Assembly (NCBI GenBank): GCA_017635515.1
Contig: JAGBLH010000073.1
Location: forward strand, 1-36,601
Reading direction: 5' to 3'
DNA length: 36,601 nt
DNA from: Selenomonas sp.
GTDB lineage: Bacteria; Bacillota; Negativicutes; Selenomonadales; Selenomonadaceae
Notes under the pieces: generated by a model
Databases searched by the model: none
The model's input: only the letters and a program-made list of their open reading frames with translations
What the model was told of the DNA's origin: nothing
In this document: positions 1 to 9,000 of the stretch, piece after piece
How positions within the stretch are numbered: the stretch's first letter is position 1
How the letters are laid out: every line of letters starts with the position of its first letter
Position numbers and translations under genes: made by a program

Positions 1-671
1 AGATTGCCGTAGACCTTGCCCAGTTTTACCATGGTGCCAGTGGAAAGCATGTTGAGCACCATCTTCTGGGCGGTGCCAGCTTTCATGCGGGTGGAGCCGG
101 TGACCACCTCCGGGCCGGTGACGGGCAGCAGGGCGAGGTCGGAGAGCTCTGCAATCTCGGCCTGCTCCGCGCAGGCCAGGGCGATGGCAGTGGCACCAAG
201 TTCCTTGGCATAGGCAAGGCCACCCTTCACATAGGGGGTGCGGCCCGAGGCGGCGATGCCCACCAGCACGTCCTTGGCGGCAAAGCCTGCCTCTTCAAGG
301 TCAGCCCTGCCCAGAGCCGGGTCATCCTCTGCGCCCTCCTTGGCCTGGAAGATGGCGGTGGCACCGCCTGCAATCAGGCCCTGCACCAGCTCGTAGTCCG
401 TGCCGTAGGTGGGGGGGCATTCCACGGCATCGAGGATGCCCAGGCGGCCAGAGGTGCCTGCGCCCATATAGAAGAGGTGGCCGCCCTTCTGCAGCTTTTC
501 GGCAATCAGGTCGATGGCGCGGGCGATCTGGGGCAGGATTTTTTCCACCGCCTCGGCAACTTTCTTGTCTTCGGCATTCATCAGGGCCACCATGTCCAGG
601 GTGGGCAGCTCATCGATGTGCTCAGTGGCAGGGTTTCTCTGTTCCGTGGTCAGTTTTTCAAGTGCTATCAA
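1..671 (-). CDS. murQ: N-acetylmuramic acid 6-phosphate etherase, 3'-truncated by window edge
   Basis: MurQ cleaves the D-lactyl ether of MurNAc-6-phosphate to give GlcNAc-6-phosphate and D-lactate in cytoplasmic cell-wall recycling. The reverse-strand translation starts [19 protein letters not shown] and contains the sugar-isomerase (SIS) segments [10 protein letters not shown] and [11 protein letters not shown], followed by [18 protein letters not shown], all typical of MurQ. About 223 residues are visible of a usual ~300, so the C-terminus lies outside the window. I chose the TTG at 669-671 because AAAGGAG sits 8 nt upstream; no ATG is near this position in frame. The gene diverges from the lactate permease across a 216-nt gap. 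A possible -10 (TATACT, complement of 728-733) lacks a convincing -35. D-lactate released here and the divergent lactate transporter are a suggestive but unproven pairing. Confidence 0.95.
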   Translation of the reverse strand, partial: MIALEKLTTEQRNPATEHIDELPTLDMVALMNAEDKKVAEAVEKILPQIARAIDLIAEKLQKGGHLFYMGAGTSGRLGILDAVECPPTYGTDYELVQGLIAGGATAIFQAKEGAEDDPALGRADLEEAGFAAKDVLVGIAASGRTPYVKGGLAYAKELGATAIALACAEQAEIAELSDLALLPVTGPEVVTGSTRMKAGTAQKMVLNMLSTGTMVKLGKVYGN

Positions 672-809
672 GTCGAGTTCTCCTTTATTTTTTATTATTC
701 GCCTTCAGTCGGCTAATTCCTATCTATAGTATAACATAATATCCTGCCTGCTTTCCTTACTTGCGTAATTGTCTTACTTTTTTTAAGATAGAACCTTATT
801 CATTTTGCA

Positions 810-838
810 TTGACAGTCTTAGTACCTACTTATATAAT
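810..838 (+). promoter_or_regulatory. Sigma-70-type promoter of lactate permease gene
   Basis: A consensus TTGACA (810-815) and a consensus TATAAT (833-838) are separated by exactly 17 bp. The start codon of the permease follows 50 nt downstream. This is among the closest matches to the housekeeping consensus in the window, so the gene is probably highly expressed unless repressed. I saw no clear operator palindrome next to it. Confidence 0.85.
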
Positions 839-887
839 CGAATGTATTATTCATCAATTTCCATATCAGCAGAAAGGATGTATTGCT

Positions 888-2426
888 TTGTTCCTCATAG
901 CACTCTCACCGATTCTCTGGCTGGTTATCGCCCTGTCTGTACTGCATATGCCGGCGCATAAGGCTTGCTCGGCAGCTCTCGTCATCGCGATTGCGGCAGC
1001 CATGACCATGTTTGGTCTGGACGGCACGCTGGCGGCGGAGGCCGCCCTAGACGGCGTGGCCCTGGCCTGCTGGCCGATCCTCTTGGTTATCATCGCAGCT
1101 ATCTTTACTTATAATCTGGTGGTGCACACCAAGGGCATGGAGGTCATCAAGTCCATGCTCTCCTCCGTCAGCTCTGACCGCCGCGCCCTGATCCTCCTCA
1201 TTGGCTGGGGCTTCGGTGGCTTTTTGGAGGGCATGGCGGGCTTCGGCACGGCTATCGCCATCCCGGCGGGCATGCTGGCAGGCATCGGCATCCCTCCCGT
1301 CATGGCGGTGGGCGTCTGCCTTATTGCCAACTCTGTGCCTACGGCTTACGGCTCCATCGGCATCCCTCTGGTGACCCTGGGCAGCGTCACGGGCATTGAT
1401 GCCACCACCCTGGCTGGCTTCACTTCCCTGCAGCTGGCACCTCTCACCCTCCTGTGCCCCTTCCTCATGACCATCGTCTCCGGCGAGGGCCTCAAGGGCC
1501 TCAAGGGCATGGGCATCATGTGCCTGGCGGCCGGGCTGGCTTTCCTCATCCCCGAGTACGTCATCGCCAGCACCATGGGTCCTGAGCTGGCCGTGGTGGC
1601 TGGTTCCATCGGTGCCATGGCTGCCATCGTGGCTGTGGCCAAGATGCTGCCCGTGAACAATCCCGAGTATGAGATGCATCCTGACCATACGGGCACCGAG
1701 GAGGAAGTCACCGCCAGCAAGGGGCTGGTGGCCTGGCTCCCCTTCATCCTGATCTTCGTGTTCCTGCTGCTCACCTCCAAGCTGGTGCCGGGCATCCATG
1801 ATCCTCTGTCCGCCATCAAGAGTTCTGTGCTCATCTACAGCGGCGAGGGCGGCACTCCCTATACCTTTACTTGGGTGAACACCCCGGGCATCCTGATTTT
1901 CCTGGCAGCCTTCATCGGTGGCACCGTGCAGGGGGCCGGCATGGGCGAGATGCTGGGGGTCTTGAAGAAGACTATCGTGAACCTGCGCTTCACCATCGTC
2001 ACCATCATCACCGTCATCGCCACCGCCAAGGTCATGGACCACAGCGGCATGACTTTGGAGCTGGCCCATACGGCGGTGGCGGTCACTGGCACCATGTATC
2101 CCATGGTGGCAGCCTTCATCGGCTCCATCGGCACTTTCATCACCGGCTCTGCCACCTCCTCCTGCGTGCTTTTCGGCAAGCTGCAGACGGGCTCTGCCCA
2201 GGCCATTGGCGCAAGCGAGTCCGTGCAGGCCTGGATTGCGGCTTCCAACGCCACCGGTGCCTGCGCAGGCAAGATGATCTCTCCCCAGAGCATCGCCATC
2301 GGCGTGGCGGCTATCGGTGCCAAGGGCATCGATGGGCAGCTCTTGCAGTTCGCCGTGAAGGTTTACATTCCCTTCATCATTGTCATGGGCTGCATCGTCT
2401 ACTTCGGCCAGACACTGGTGGGCTGA
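888..2426 (+). CDS. lctP: L-lactate permease (LctP/LldP family)
   Basis: Predicted polytopic inner-membrane lactate:proton symporter, about 512 residues, close to the family length of 510-560. The protein is almost entirely hydrophobic helices. It carries family-typical stretches such as GFGGFLEGMAGFGTAIAIPA near residues 108-127, a serine/threonine-rich ITGSATSSCVLFGKLQ and GACAGKMISPQSIAIG near the C-terminus. The start is taken as TTG at 888, with AAAGGA 9 nt upstream; the reading frame is open further upstream but that part overlaps the promoter. Transcribed alone from the strong promoter at 810-838 and followed by a hairpin at 2499-2521. Substrate could include glycolate or D-lactate, as in other LctP members. 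Gene name is by family resemblance. Confidence 0.92.
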   Translation: MFLIALSPILWLVIALSVLHMPAHKACSAALVIAIAAAMTMFGLDGTLAAEAALDGVALACWPILLVIIAAIFTYNLVVHTKGMEVIKSMLSSVSSDRRALILLIGWGFGGFLEGMAGFGTAIAIPAGMLAGIGIPPVMAVGVCLIANSVPTAYGSIGIPLVTLGSVTGIDATTLAGFTSLQLAPLTLLCPFLMTIVSGEGLKGLKGMGIMCLAAGLAFLIPEYVIASTMGPELAVVAGSIGAMAAIVAVAKMLPVNNPEYEMHPDHTGTEEEVTASKGLVAWLPFILIFVFLLLTSKLVPGIHDPLSAIKSSVLIYSGEGGTPYTFTWVNTPGILIFLAAFIGGTVQGAGMGEMLGVLKKTIVNLRFTIVTIITVIATAKVMDHSGMTLELAHTAVAVTGTMYPMVAAFIGSIGTFITGSATSSCVLFGKLQTGSAQAIGASESVQAWIAASNATGACAGKMISPQSIAIGVAAIGAKGIDGQLLQFAVKVYIPFIIVMGCIVYFGQTLVG

Positions 2427-2498
2427 CACTATCTCAGGGTGTCAACTGTGTCAGTACAGAGGGGCAATTTGTCCTGAAAAAAAACTTGGAAATGCTCT

Positions 2499-2531
2499 CC
2501 GCCCGCTGGCTGTGCGGGTGGGGGGCGTTTT
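2499..2531 (+). terminator. Possible terminator of lctP
   Basis: An 8-bp stem, CCGCCCGC (2499-2506) with GCGGGTGG (2514-2521), including one G-T pair, closes a 7-nt loop. It is followed after a short G-run by TTTT at 2528-2531. The gap before the T-run makes it a weak intrinsic terminator. A smaller inverted repeat (TGACAC/GTGTCA) sits directly after the stop codon. Confidence 0.45.
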
Positions 2532-2559
2532 GTGCTTTCTACCACATATAGTGGGGTTA

Positions 2560-2589
2560 TTGACAGGCAAAACCTAGATATTGTATAAT
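2560..2589 (+). promoter_or_regulatory. Promoter of the nrdD-like/nrdG operon
   Basis: TTGACA (2560-2565) and TATAAT (2584-2589) with an 18-bp spacer; the -10 is preceded by TTG. Transcription would begin about 55 nt before the small glycyl-radical-motif gene. No NrdR box pair was evident by eye. Confidence 0.8.
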
Positions 2590-2651
2590 TTGATTGTAAC
2601 ATGAGCTGAAAAATACATGAAATACAAGTGGAAGGAACAGGTGACAAAGTT

Positions 2652-2939
2652 ATGGTAGTCAACGGCATTGATGTGACGGTGGAAGGTCTGGAGGACGTTT
2701 CCGAGCAGGAAATCCTGAGTTACATTGACTATGTGAAGGAGCATACCGACAACCGCCTGGGCAAGCTCTGCATCTCCTCCGCCGGGGATGGCAATGTGAC
2801 TTTGAACTACGCCCTGATGCCCCAGAAGTTCGAGCGCATCCGCCGCATCACGGGCTATCTGGTGGGCACCATTGACCGCTGGAACGATGCCAAGCAGGCC
2901 GAGGAGCATGACCGCGTGAAGCACGGGGTCCGTCATTGA
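2652..2939 (+). CDS. Small NrdD-like protein with glycyl-radical motif
   Basis: A 95-residue protein whose last ~35 residues, RRITGYLVGTIDRWNDAKQ followed by AEEHDRVKH, closely resemble the C-terminal glycyl-radical loop of class III anaerobic ribonucleotide reductases (R-x-x-G-Y with a downstream VKH). The catalytic barrel, about 600 residues, is absent. Such short proteins are usually annotated as anaerobic ribonucleoside-triphosphate reductase (NRDD family). The 60-residue N-terminal part (VNGIDVTVEGLEDVSEQEI...) is of unknown role. I chose ATG 2652, with AGGTGA 7 nt upstream; a GTG at 2628 is a weaker alternative. It is followed after 25 nt by nrdG, the activase that would install the radical, so the two are likely co-expressed. 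By analogy with GrcA/YfiD, it could act as a stand-alone radical domain or an RNR accessory subunit; that is inference. Confidence 0.75.
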   Translation: MVVNGIDVTVEGLEDVSEQEILSYIDYVKEHTDNRLGKLCISSAGDGNVTLNYALMPQKFERIRRITGYLVGTIDRWNDAKQAEEHDRVKHGVRH

Positions 2940-2964
2940 GGATTTTTGAGAGGAGGGGACAGAG

Positions 2965-3489
2965 ATGAGCAAGATTCGCATAGCGGGCACGGTGGATGAT
3001 TCCATCGTGGATGGGGAAGGCCTCCGCTATACCATCTTCGTCCAGGGCTGTCCCCGCCGCTGTCCCGGCTGCCATAACCCCGAGACCCAGTGCTTCGAGG
3101 GGGGCAGGCTGGCAGATACGGCAGAGCTGCTGGCAGAGATTGCAGCCAATCCCTTGCTGACAGGCGTCACCTTCAGCGGCGGCGAGCCCTTCATGCAGCC
3201 AGCCCCCTTGGTGGAGATAGCGAGGGCCTGCCACAGCAGGGGCCTGAGCATCTGGAGCTACACCGGCTTCACCCTGCAGGAGCTCCACGCCCGCCACGAT
3301 ACGGCGGTGGAGGCGCTGCTCAGTGAGGTGGATGTGCTGGTGGACGGGGACTACAGGGAGGAAGAACGCGACCTCACCCTGATGTTCCGTGGCTCGCGCA
3401 ACCAGCGGGTCATAGATATGAAGGCCAGCCGCAAGCAGAAGAGGCTGGTGCTCCTGTATCAGGAAGAAGCAAACGAACAGAGCGCATAG
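2965..3489 (+). CDS. nrdG: Anaerobic ribonucleotide reductase activating protein (radical SAM)
   Basis: NrdG uses a [4Fe-4S] cluster and S-adenosylmethionine to generate the glycyl radical on NrdD, supporting dNTP synthesis without oxygen. The 174-residue protein carries the cluster motif C29-x3-C33-x2-C36 (GCPRRCPGCHNPETQ), the SAM-contacting TFSGGEPF and the WSYTGF segment typical of NrdG. AGGAGG lies upstream of ATG 2965. It forms a two-gene operon with the small glycyl-radical-motif protein. A full-length NrdD gene is not in this window, which is unusual since nrdD usually adjoins nrdG. The operon ends in a strong stem-loop. Confidence 0.96.
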   Translation: MSKIRIAGTVDDSIVDGEGLRYTIFVQGCPRRCPGCHNPETQCFEGGRLADTAELLAEIAANPLLTGVTFSGGEPFMQPAPLVEIARACHSRGLSIWSYTGFTLQELHARHDTAVEALLSEVDVLVDGDYREEERDLTLMFRGSRNQRVIDMKASRKQKRLVLLYQEEANEQSA

Positions 3490-3495
3490 CAAATG

Positions 3496-3532
3496 CGGGG
3501 GACAGGTGAAGCGTTGCTGTACCTGTCCCCCG
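3496..3532. repeat. 12-bp perfect inverted repeat after nrdG
   Basis: CGGGGGACAGGT (3496-3507) and its exact complement (3521-3532) flank a 13-nt loop, starting 6 nt after the nrdG stop. No T-run follows, so it is not a standard terminator; it may protect the nrdG mRNA 3' end or act with the stronger hairpin just downstream. Confidence 0.6.
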
Positions 3533-3548
3533 AACTCTTGGGAGTGGC

Positions 3549-3587
3549 AAAGGGAAAGCCCGGCCGGTTGGCCGGGCTTTCCCTTTT
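3549..3587. terminator. Bidirectional terminator between nrdG and usp
   Basis: A perfect 14-bp stem, 3552-3565 with 3570-3583 (GGGAAAGCCCGGCC and its complement), closes a GGTT loop. It extends with AAA/TTT pairs and is followed by TTTT on both strands. It lies between the convergent nrdG (+) and usp (-) genes and can end both transcripts. Confidence 0.9.
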
Positions 3588-3602
3588 GGAACTATGGAGG
3601 AT

Positions 3603-4022
3603 TCACTTGACTACCAGTACGGGGCACCTGGCCTGCTCTACGATGTACTGGCTGACGCTGCCCAGGAGCACACCTTTGACGATGCCCAGGCCGCGGCTGC
3701 CCATGACGATGAGGTCGGCATTGTTGCTGGTGGCAAAGTCCAGGATGACCACGGCGGGGGAGCCGGTCTCGGAGAAGGCTTCCTTCTCGATGCCTGAGGG
3801 CACCATTTCCATGGCCCGGTCAAGGATGACATTGCCCGCCTTGGTGACGGCCTCCAGGATGGCATCAGACAGGCAGGCATTGATGGCCAGCTGGTTGATG
3901 TTGGCCACGTAGAGGAAGTTCAGCTTGGCCTCGCAGATCTCTGCTATGGAGATGGCGTGGGTGATGGCACGGTCGGAGCCTTCGGAACCGTCTACGGGGA
4001 CGAGGATGTTCTTGATTTCCAT
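3603..4022 (-). CDS. Universal stress protein (UspA family)
   Basis: A 139-residue single-domain cytoplasmic Usp with an adenine nucleotide-binding fold. It opens with NILVPVDGSEGSDRA and has the ATP-binding signature G-2x-G-9x-G-S (GSRGLGIVKGVLLGSVS), then the C-terminal CPVLVVK strand. These features place it with ATP-binding Usp proteins rather than the non-binding UspA type. AGGAGG is 8 nt upstream of the ATG at 4022. It lies 36 nt downstream of a second, longer usp gene on the same strand, so the two probably form an operon. Target and physiological cue cannot be read from sequence. Confidence 0.93.
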   Translation of the reverse strand: MEIKNILVPVDGSEGSDRAITHAISIAEICEAKLNFLYVANINQLAINACLSDAILEAVTKAGNVILDRAMEMVPSGIEKEAFSETGSPAVVILDFATSNNADLIVMGSRGLGIVKGVLLGSVSQYIVEQARCPVLVVK

Positions 4023-4058
4023 ACAAAAGACCTCCTGACTTTATTCATATGCACATAA

Positions 4059-4577
4059 CTAATTGCGATTCAAAGGGGGCAGGGACTTCTTCACCAGATT
4101 CGTGAACTGGGACAGCAGCCCTTCCTCCTGCGCTGGCGTCTCGGCAGGATTCCTGGCCACCAGCACCGACACGGGGGATTCTTCCAATAGCTGCTGGCTC
4201 ACGCTGCCCATGAGGAAACCTTCCACGGCCCCCAGGCCCCTGCCGCCCACTACGATGAGCCAGTCCTGCTGCTGATGGGCAAAGCGCAGGATTTCCTCCA
4301 CAGGATTCCCCGTGCGCAGGTGGAAATCTGCCACAAGGTTCTCGGGCAGGCTGGCCCGGGCCTTATCCAGCACTTCCTGCTGCTGGTTCCCCACATCGCC
4401 GGCCACCTCATCAGGCAGCCAGCTGTCTGCCTGGCTGTCAGTCTTGCTGTCGAAGTAGGAGACATGGAGAATGTCCAAGGTGCAGCCTGTGGCAAGGGCC
4501 ACCTCTCCCGCCAGGGCCACCGCCTGAGCCGAGCCCTCCGAGCCATCCACCGGCACTAAGATTCTTTTCCTCTTCAT
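4059..4577 (-). CDS. Universal stress protein (UspA family), longer paralogue
   Basis: A 172-residue Usp beginning MKRKRILVPVDGSEGSAQA, with ATP-binding signature GGRGLGAVEGFLMGSVS and SVLVARNP near the end of the fold. A ~25-residue C-terminal tail (residues ~148-172, ending LPPLNRN) extends beyond the domain. I preferred ATG 4577, where AAGGGGG lies 7 nt upstream, over the ATG two codons earlier at 4583, where the spacing would be about 1 nt. A TATAAA-like -10 is visible on the reverse strand (complement of 4603-4608) without a good -35. It is likely first gene of the usp pair; distinct sequences suggest different partners. Confidence 0.92.
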   Translation of the reverse strand: MKRKRILVPVDGSEGSAQAVALAGEVALATGCTLDILHVSYFDSKTDSQADSWLPDEVAGDVGNQQQEVLDKARASLPENLVADFHLRTGNPVEEILRFAHQQQDWLIVVGGRGLGAVEGFLMGSVSQQLLEESPVSVLVARNPAETPAQEEGLLSQFTNLVKKSLPPLNRN

Positions 4578-4651
4578 GGACATTCCCCCTTGATATTTAT
4601 TTTTTATATTCGTGCTCAGGGATGGAAATCCTTCTCACCACAGGGAAATAA

Positions 4652-4704
4652 TTGACAAAGGTTTGGGTCAGATGTTACACTTTATTGAACGCAAAAGTGT
4701 AACA
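4652..4704 (+). promoter_or_regulatory. Promoter and operator-like palindrome of ilvA
   Basis: TTGACA at 4652-4657 is followed after 18 bp by a weak -10, TACACT (4676-4681). An 11-bp perfect inverted repeat, TGTTACACTTT (4673-4683) and its complement (4694-4704), separated by 10 bp, overlaps the -10 and start region. It could be a regulator site or an RNA hairpin at the 5' end of the message; which one is not decidable from sequence. Confidence 0.6.
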
Positions 4705-4727
4705 ATGTAAAACAGGGGGCCGTCATA

Positions 4728-5996
4728 ATGTCGAAAGAGGAACAGCAGGTCAAGGATGTCAAAAAGAATGAGGTGGAAGTGGTGGAGAGCACCACTATCG
4801 CCGATGTGTATAAAGCCGCCCAGCAGCTGGAGGGGGTAGCCCGTCATACGGAGCTCATCCACAGCGAGTTCTTTTCTGAGCATTCCGGCTGCGATGTGTA
4901 TTTGAAACCGGAGAACCTGCAGCATACCGGGGCGTTCAAGCTGAGGGGGGCCTATAATAAAATCAGCCAGCTCAGCGAGGAGGAGCGCAAAAAGGGTGTC
5001 ATCACTGCCTCTGCCGGCAATCATGCCCAGGGGGTGGCCTATGCCGCCCAGAAGCTGGGGGTCAAGGCTGTCATCTGCATGCCTGCCACCACCCCTATCC
5101 TCAAGGTCGAGGGTACCAAGGCGCTGGGAGCTGAGGTAGTGCTCTTTGGGGATGGCTTTGACGATGCCTATGCCCACAGCCTGGAGCTGCAGAAGAAGCA
5201 CGGCTATGTGTATGTGCATCCCTTCAATGATCTGCAGGTGCTCCTGGGACAGGGCACCACGGCGCTGGAAATCGTGCAGGATCTGAAGGATGTGGATGCT
5301 ATCCTGGTGCCCATCGGCGGCGGCGGCTTTGCCTCTGGCGTAGCCCTGGCCACCAAGCTGGCGGCTCCCCATGTGAAGGTCTACGGCGTGGAGCCGGAAA
5401 ACGCTGCCTGCATGCAGGCAGCCCGGCAGCAGGGCAAGATCGTGACCCTGCCCTCTGCCGATACTGTGGCAGACGGCTGTGCCGTGAAGACGGCTGGCAC
5501 TCTCACTTATGAGTTCTGCAAGAAGTATCTGGACGGCATCATCACCGTGTCGGAAATGGAAATCATGGGAGCGCTGCTTTCTCTCATTGAAAAGCACAAG
5601 CTCATTGCCGAGGGTGCCGGTGTTCTGGCCCTGGCAGCTCTGGATAAGCTGCCGAAGGAGCTGAAGGGCAAAAAGGTGGTGCCCATTGTCAGCGGCGGCA
5701 ATATCGACATTTCCACCATTTCCGCCCTGATTGACAAGGCCCTCATCGCCCGTGGCCGCGTCTTTGCCTTCGCCGTCCAGCTGCCGGACAAGCCGGGCCA
5801 GCTCCTGAAGGTGGCGCAGATCCTCACGGATGAGAATGCCAATGTCATCAAGCTGGACCACAACCAGGCCATGGTGACGGATTCTTTCAAGAAAGTACAG
5901 CTGACCGTCACCTGCGAGACGCATAATGAAGAACATATCCAGCGGATTGTGAAGGCGCTGGAGAAGAACGGGTTTGAGATTAGCAGGGTTTATTGA
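4728..5996 (+). CDS. ilvA: Threonine ammonia-lyase (threonine dehydratase)
   Basis: A PLP enzyme converting L-threonine to 2-oxobutanoate and ammonia, either for isoleucine synthesis or for threonine fermentation. The 422-residue protein has the PLP-lysine signature PENLQHTGAFKLRGA (K71), the asparagine loop ASAGNHAQG, the phosphate-binding glycine loop IGGGGFASG near residue 199, and a C-terminal ACT domain from about residue 345 (QLPDKPGQLLKVAQILTDEN). One short ACT domain plus ~400-residue length matches the tdcB/ilvA-short class rather than the two-ACT E. coli IlvA. ATG 4728 follows CAGGGGG by about 9 nt; the N-terminal 25 residues are charged and extra to the fold. Monocistronic: own promoter, hairpin after. 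Biosynthetic versus catabolic role is unresolved. Confidence 0.94.
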   Translation: MSKEEQQVKDVKKNEVEVVESTTIADVYKAAQQLEGVARHTELIHSEFFSEHSGCDVYLKPENLQHTGAFKLRGAYNKISQLSEEERKKGVITASAGNHAQGVAYAAQKLGVKAVICMPATTPILKVEGTKALGAEVVLFGDGFDDAYAHSLELQKKHGYVYVHPFNDLQVLLGQGTTALEIVQDLKDVDAILVPIGGGGFASGVALATKLAAPHVKVYGVEPENAACMQAARQQGKIVTLPSADTVADGCAVKTAGTLTYEFCKKYLDGIITVSEMEIMGALLSLIEKHKLIAEGAGVLALAALDKLPKELKGKKVVPIVSGGNIDISTISALIDKALIARGRVFAFAVQLPDKPGQLLKVAQILTDENANVIKLDHNQAMVTDSFKKVQLTVTCETHNEEHIQRIVKALEKNGFEISRVY

Positions 5997-6005
5997 TTGC
6001 TATAG

Positions 6006-6038
6006 AACAGGGGACTGGCGAGGGCCAGTCCCCTGTTT
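6006..6038. terminator. Bidirectional hairpin between ilvA and sbcC
   Basis: A perfect 14-bp stem, AACAGGGGACTGGC (6006-6019) with its complement (6024-6037), and a GAGG loop, lying between convergent genes. The T-run is only three bases, so termination may be partly structural. Confidence 0.75.
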
Positions 6039-6044
6039 CGCTAT

Positions 6045-9000
6045 TTAGCTGATCTGCCACTTGGCGTGGCTGCCGTGTTTGTCCTTGGTGACTATGAGCT
6101 GGTTGTCTATTTCCTGCTTCAGTTCTGTCACATGGCTGATGATGCCGATGAGCTTGTCACTGCCGGAAAGGCGCTTCAGCACTTTGATAGACTGTTCTCT
6201 GGCGTGGTCGTCCAGGGAGCCGAAGCCTTCGTCTATGAACATGACATCCAGATTGATGGCAGAGGTGTTGGCCTGTATCTGGTCAGAGAGGCCCAGGGCC
6301 AGGGAGAGGGCTGCCATGAAGGATTCGCCGCCGGAGAGGGTTTTGATATCCCTTTCCTTGCCAGTGACGGTGGAATAGACTATGAGGTCAAGGCCACGGT
6401 TTTTGCCTTGCCCCGCATCGCTGATGCCAATCAGTCGCAATTCGAACTGTCCGCCGGACATTTCGGTGAAGCGGCGATTGGTGGCAAAGAGAATCTGCTT
6501 CAGGTAGTGACGCTGGACGAAGGTCTCTATATCCATGCGATAGCCTGAAATTTTACCAGAAAGGCGATTGTACAGGCTTTCAATATGGGCTGCAGAGGCA
6601 AGCTTGCCTTTGCGGGCAGAAAGGGATTTCTGCAGGGCGTCTGCTACGGATTGATTAGATGCAAGTTGCTGCTGGCAGGATTGGAGCTTTTGCGCCAGTT
6701 CCTGCCATTTTTTATTGGCAGAGACTTGCCTGGCCTGAAGATCTTGCAGATCCGGGCGAGGGCGTTCTGCAATGGTCTTGCTTTGGGATTCTTTGCGGCC
6801 TTTCAGCATGTTGATGGCTTCTTTGTATGTCTGGACTTCTTTTTGGAAGCTTTCGCCGTCAGCAATACTGTATTCCCTTACTAAAGCCTGCCAGATATTT
6901 TCTGCCATGTTTTCTTTTTGACAGATTTCTTGATAATCCTTGAGGGCGGAAGCTTTTTCTTCCATCAATGCAGGCAGCTGGCTGAGAGCATCTTTTTTCA
7001 AGGTTTCAGCTTGTTTTAAGTTGGCGGCTGCAGTATTAGAGTTTGCTTCAGCTTGTTGAGTGGCTGCCTCGGCAGAGGCGAATTTTGCTTTCGCTGCTGT
7101 CAATTCTTTTTTTGCTTCTGCTTCGTTTGAGTAAGTATTTTGTGCGGCTAGTGCCTGCAACTGGCCTTGCAGGGCTTGGAGCTGCTTGTCGATCTGATGG
7201 CATGCTTGGTCGGCCTGGGCGGTTTTCGCCTTTAGGGCAGTTGCCTTGGCTTCGCTTTGTGACAGTTGCTTTCTAATGTCTTCAAGCTCAAGGTTTTGCT
7301 TGCTAAGCGAGGCTCTTTTCCTGTCCAGCAGTTCTTTCCACTTATTCAGGCAGGGGGCGATATCGGTTAATTGAGGCTCCTTTGGCAGGTCGATGCTATC
7401 AGGCAGGCTCTGGCGCAGTTTTTCCAGTCTTTCCGTGAATTGCCGCTGATAGTTCAGCAAAGTTGTGCTGGCTCTTCCTGATTCTTCGGCTAGTTCATTC
7501 TGCTTTCGGTTCAGGTCATCTCTCTGCTTGGCAAGCTTTTCGAGTTCCTGGCGTTCTAAGGGCTTTTGGTTTTCATTCAGATGATGGGGAGCAGGGTGTT
7601 CGGTTGAGCCGCACACAGGGCAGGGGAGTCCTTCCTGCAGGCTTTGGGCAAGAAGGCCTGCCTGTGCATCAAGGAAGATTTTTTGCTGGGCTGTGTATTC
7701 GGCTTGTGCCTTGAGATATTGCGCCTGTGCTTCGCAATAGGCCTTTTGGGCAGAAGCAGCAGTTGAATGGGCTTGGGCTATATGGCGCTGCAGGTTTTCA
7801 AGGGCAAGGGTTTCCTGTTGCCAGTCATATAGTTTTTCTTCCTTGTTGCGACATGTTTCCAAGTCTTTGCTGACATTGCCAAGTTCCTGCTGTCGTTTCT
7901 GCCAGTCGGACAGTTGCTGACCGAAATCTTCCTCCTGCTTTTGAGCGGAGACGAGATTCTTTTGGGCGGCCTGTGCCTGTTTTTGCAGGCTGGCGATCTG
8001 GTTTTGAGTGGCTTTCAGGTCGGAAAATATCTGCAGGGCTGCTTTTGCTTTTGTTTCCACGGCGCTGAGAGCATGCAGCGCTTCCTGTTGCAGATTCTGC
8101 GCTTTGGCGAGTTCCTGGCGGGCTATTTCCGCGGTGGCGTTCAAATGGGGCAGGGCTTTTTCCTGTTTGTCTTTTTGCTCTGCAAGGTTGTCAAGGTGTG
8201 TTTGCCTTGCTTGGAAATTTTGGTGGATAGCGGCGATTCTGTGGGCTGTGATGATGTTTTTGGCCAAAAGTTCCTTTTGCTCACAATCTTTTTCCCGTCC
8301 GGCCATTTCAGCCAGGCTGGCATTGAGACTATCCAGTTCTTGGTAAGCCTTGGCCAGATGCTGGGCTTCGGCATGGAGAGCATTGTATTTATCCCGTTCT
8401 GCTGTGGCTTGGATATAGGCTTCGTTGATGGCTGCAGTTTCGTCCTTCAGGCTTTGGCAGAAGGGAGCAAGTTTTTCTGTCAGTGCTTCCACGTCTACGA
8501 TATTGACATTTTTGGCCTGCAGGATACGCTTCCTGAGTTCGATTAGTTCCTCGTCTGCATTTGCGGGCAGGATCAAATTTTCCACTACACCCTGACAGCG
8601 CTGCAGGAGGTGTTTCATTTCTTCTTGCATGTTGTTGTTGCGGGTTTTCAGCTCGTTTACAATGCGGTCGTAGATTTCTGTATCGAAGAGGCGGCGGAAG
8701 ATTTCCTTTTTCTTGGAGGAGTCCAGCCGCAAAAGCTCCATGAATTCACCCTGGGCTATCATGCCCACTTGCATGAACTGCTCTTTGGTGAGGCCTATTA
8801 TTTCCTGCAGTTTGGCGTTGATTTCTGCAATCTTGCCGTTGAAATCCTGGCCGCTGGGCAGGGTAAGGGTAACTTCCTCCTTGGTCTCTATATCCTCGCC
8901 CTTGCCCCGCAGGCGCTTGCGGAGATGTTGGGGCACACGGCGGACAATGTATTTCTCTTCGTGGCCGCCGTTCAATTCACTGAAGGTCAGCTCCACAAAG

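Noticed and set aside
1047-2429. Long open frame antisense to the lactate permease
   Set aside because: Its translation is His/Gly/Asp-rich and low in complexity with no domain. It mirrors codon bias of the GC-rich permease gene, which has a clear promoter, start and family match.
4668-5936. Open frame antisense to ilvA
   Set aside because: Compositional shadow of a well-supported enzyme gene; it would run through the ilvA promoter and lacks any recognisable motif.
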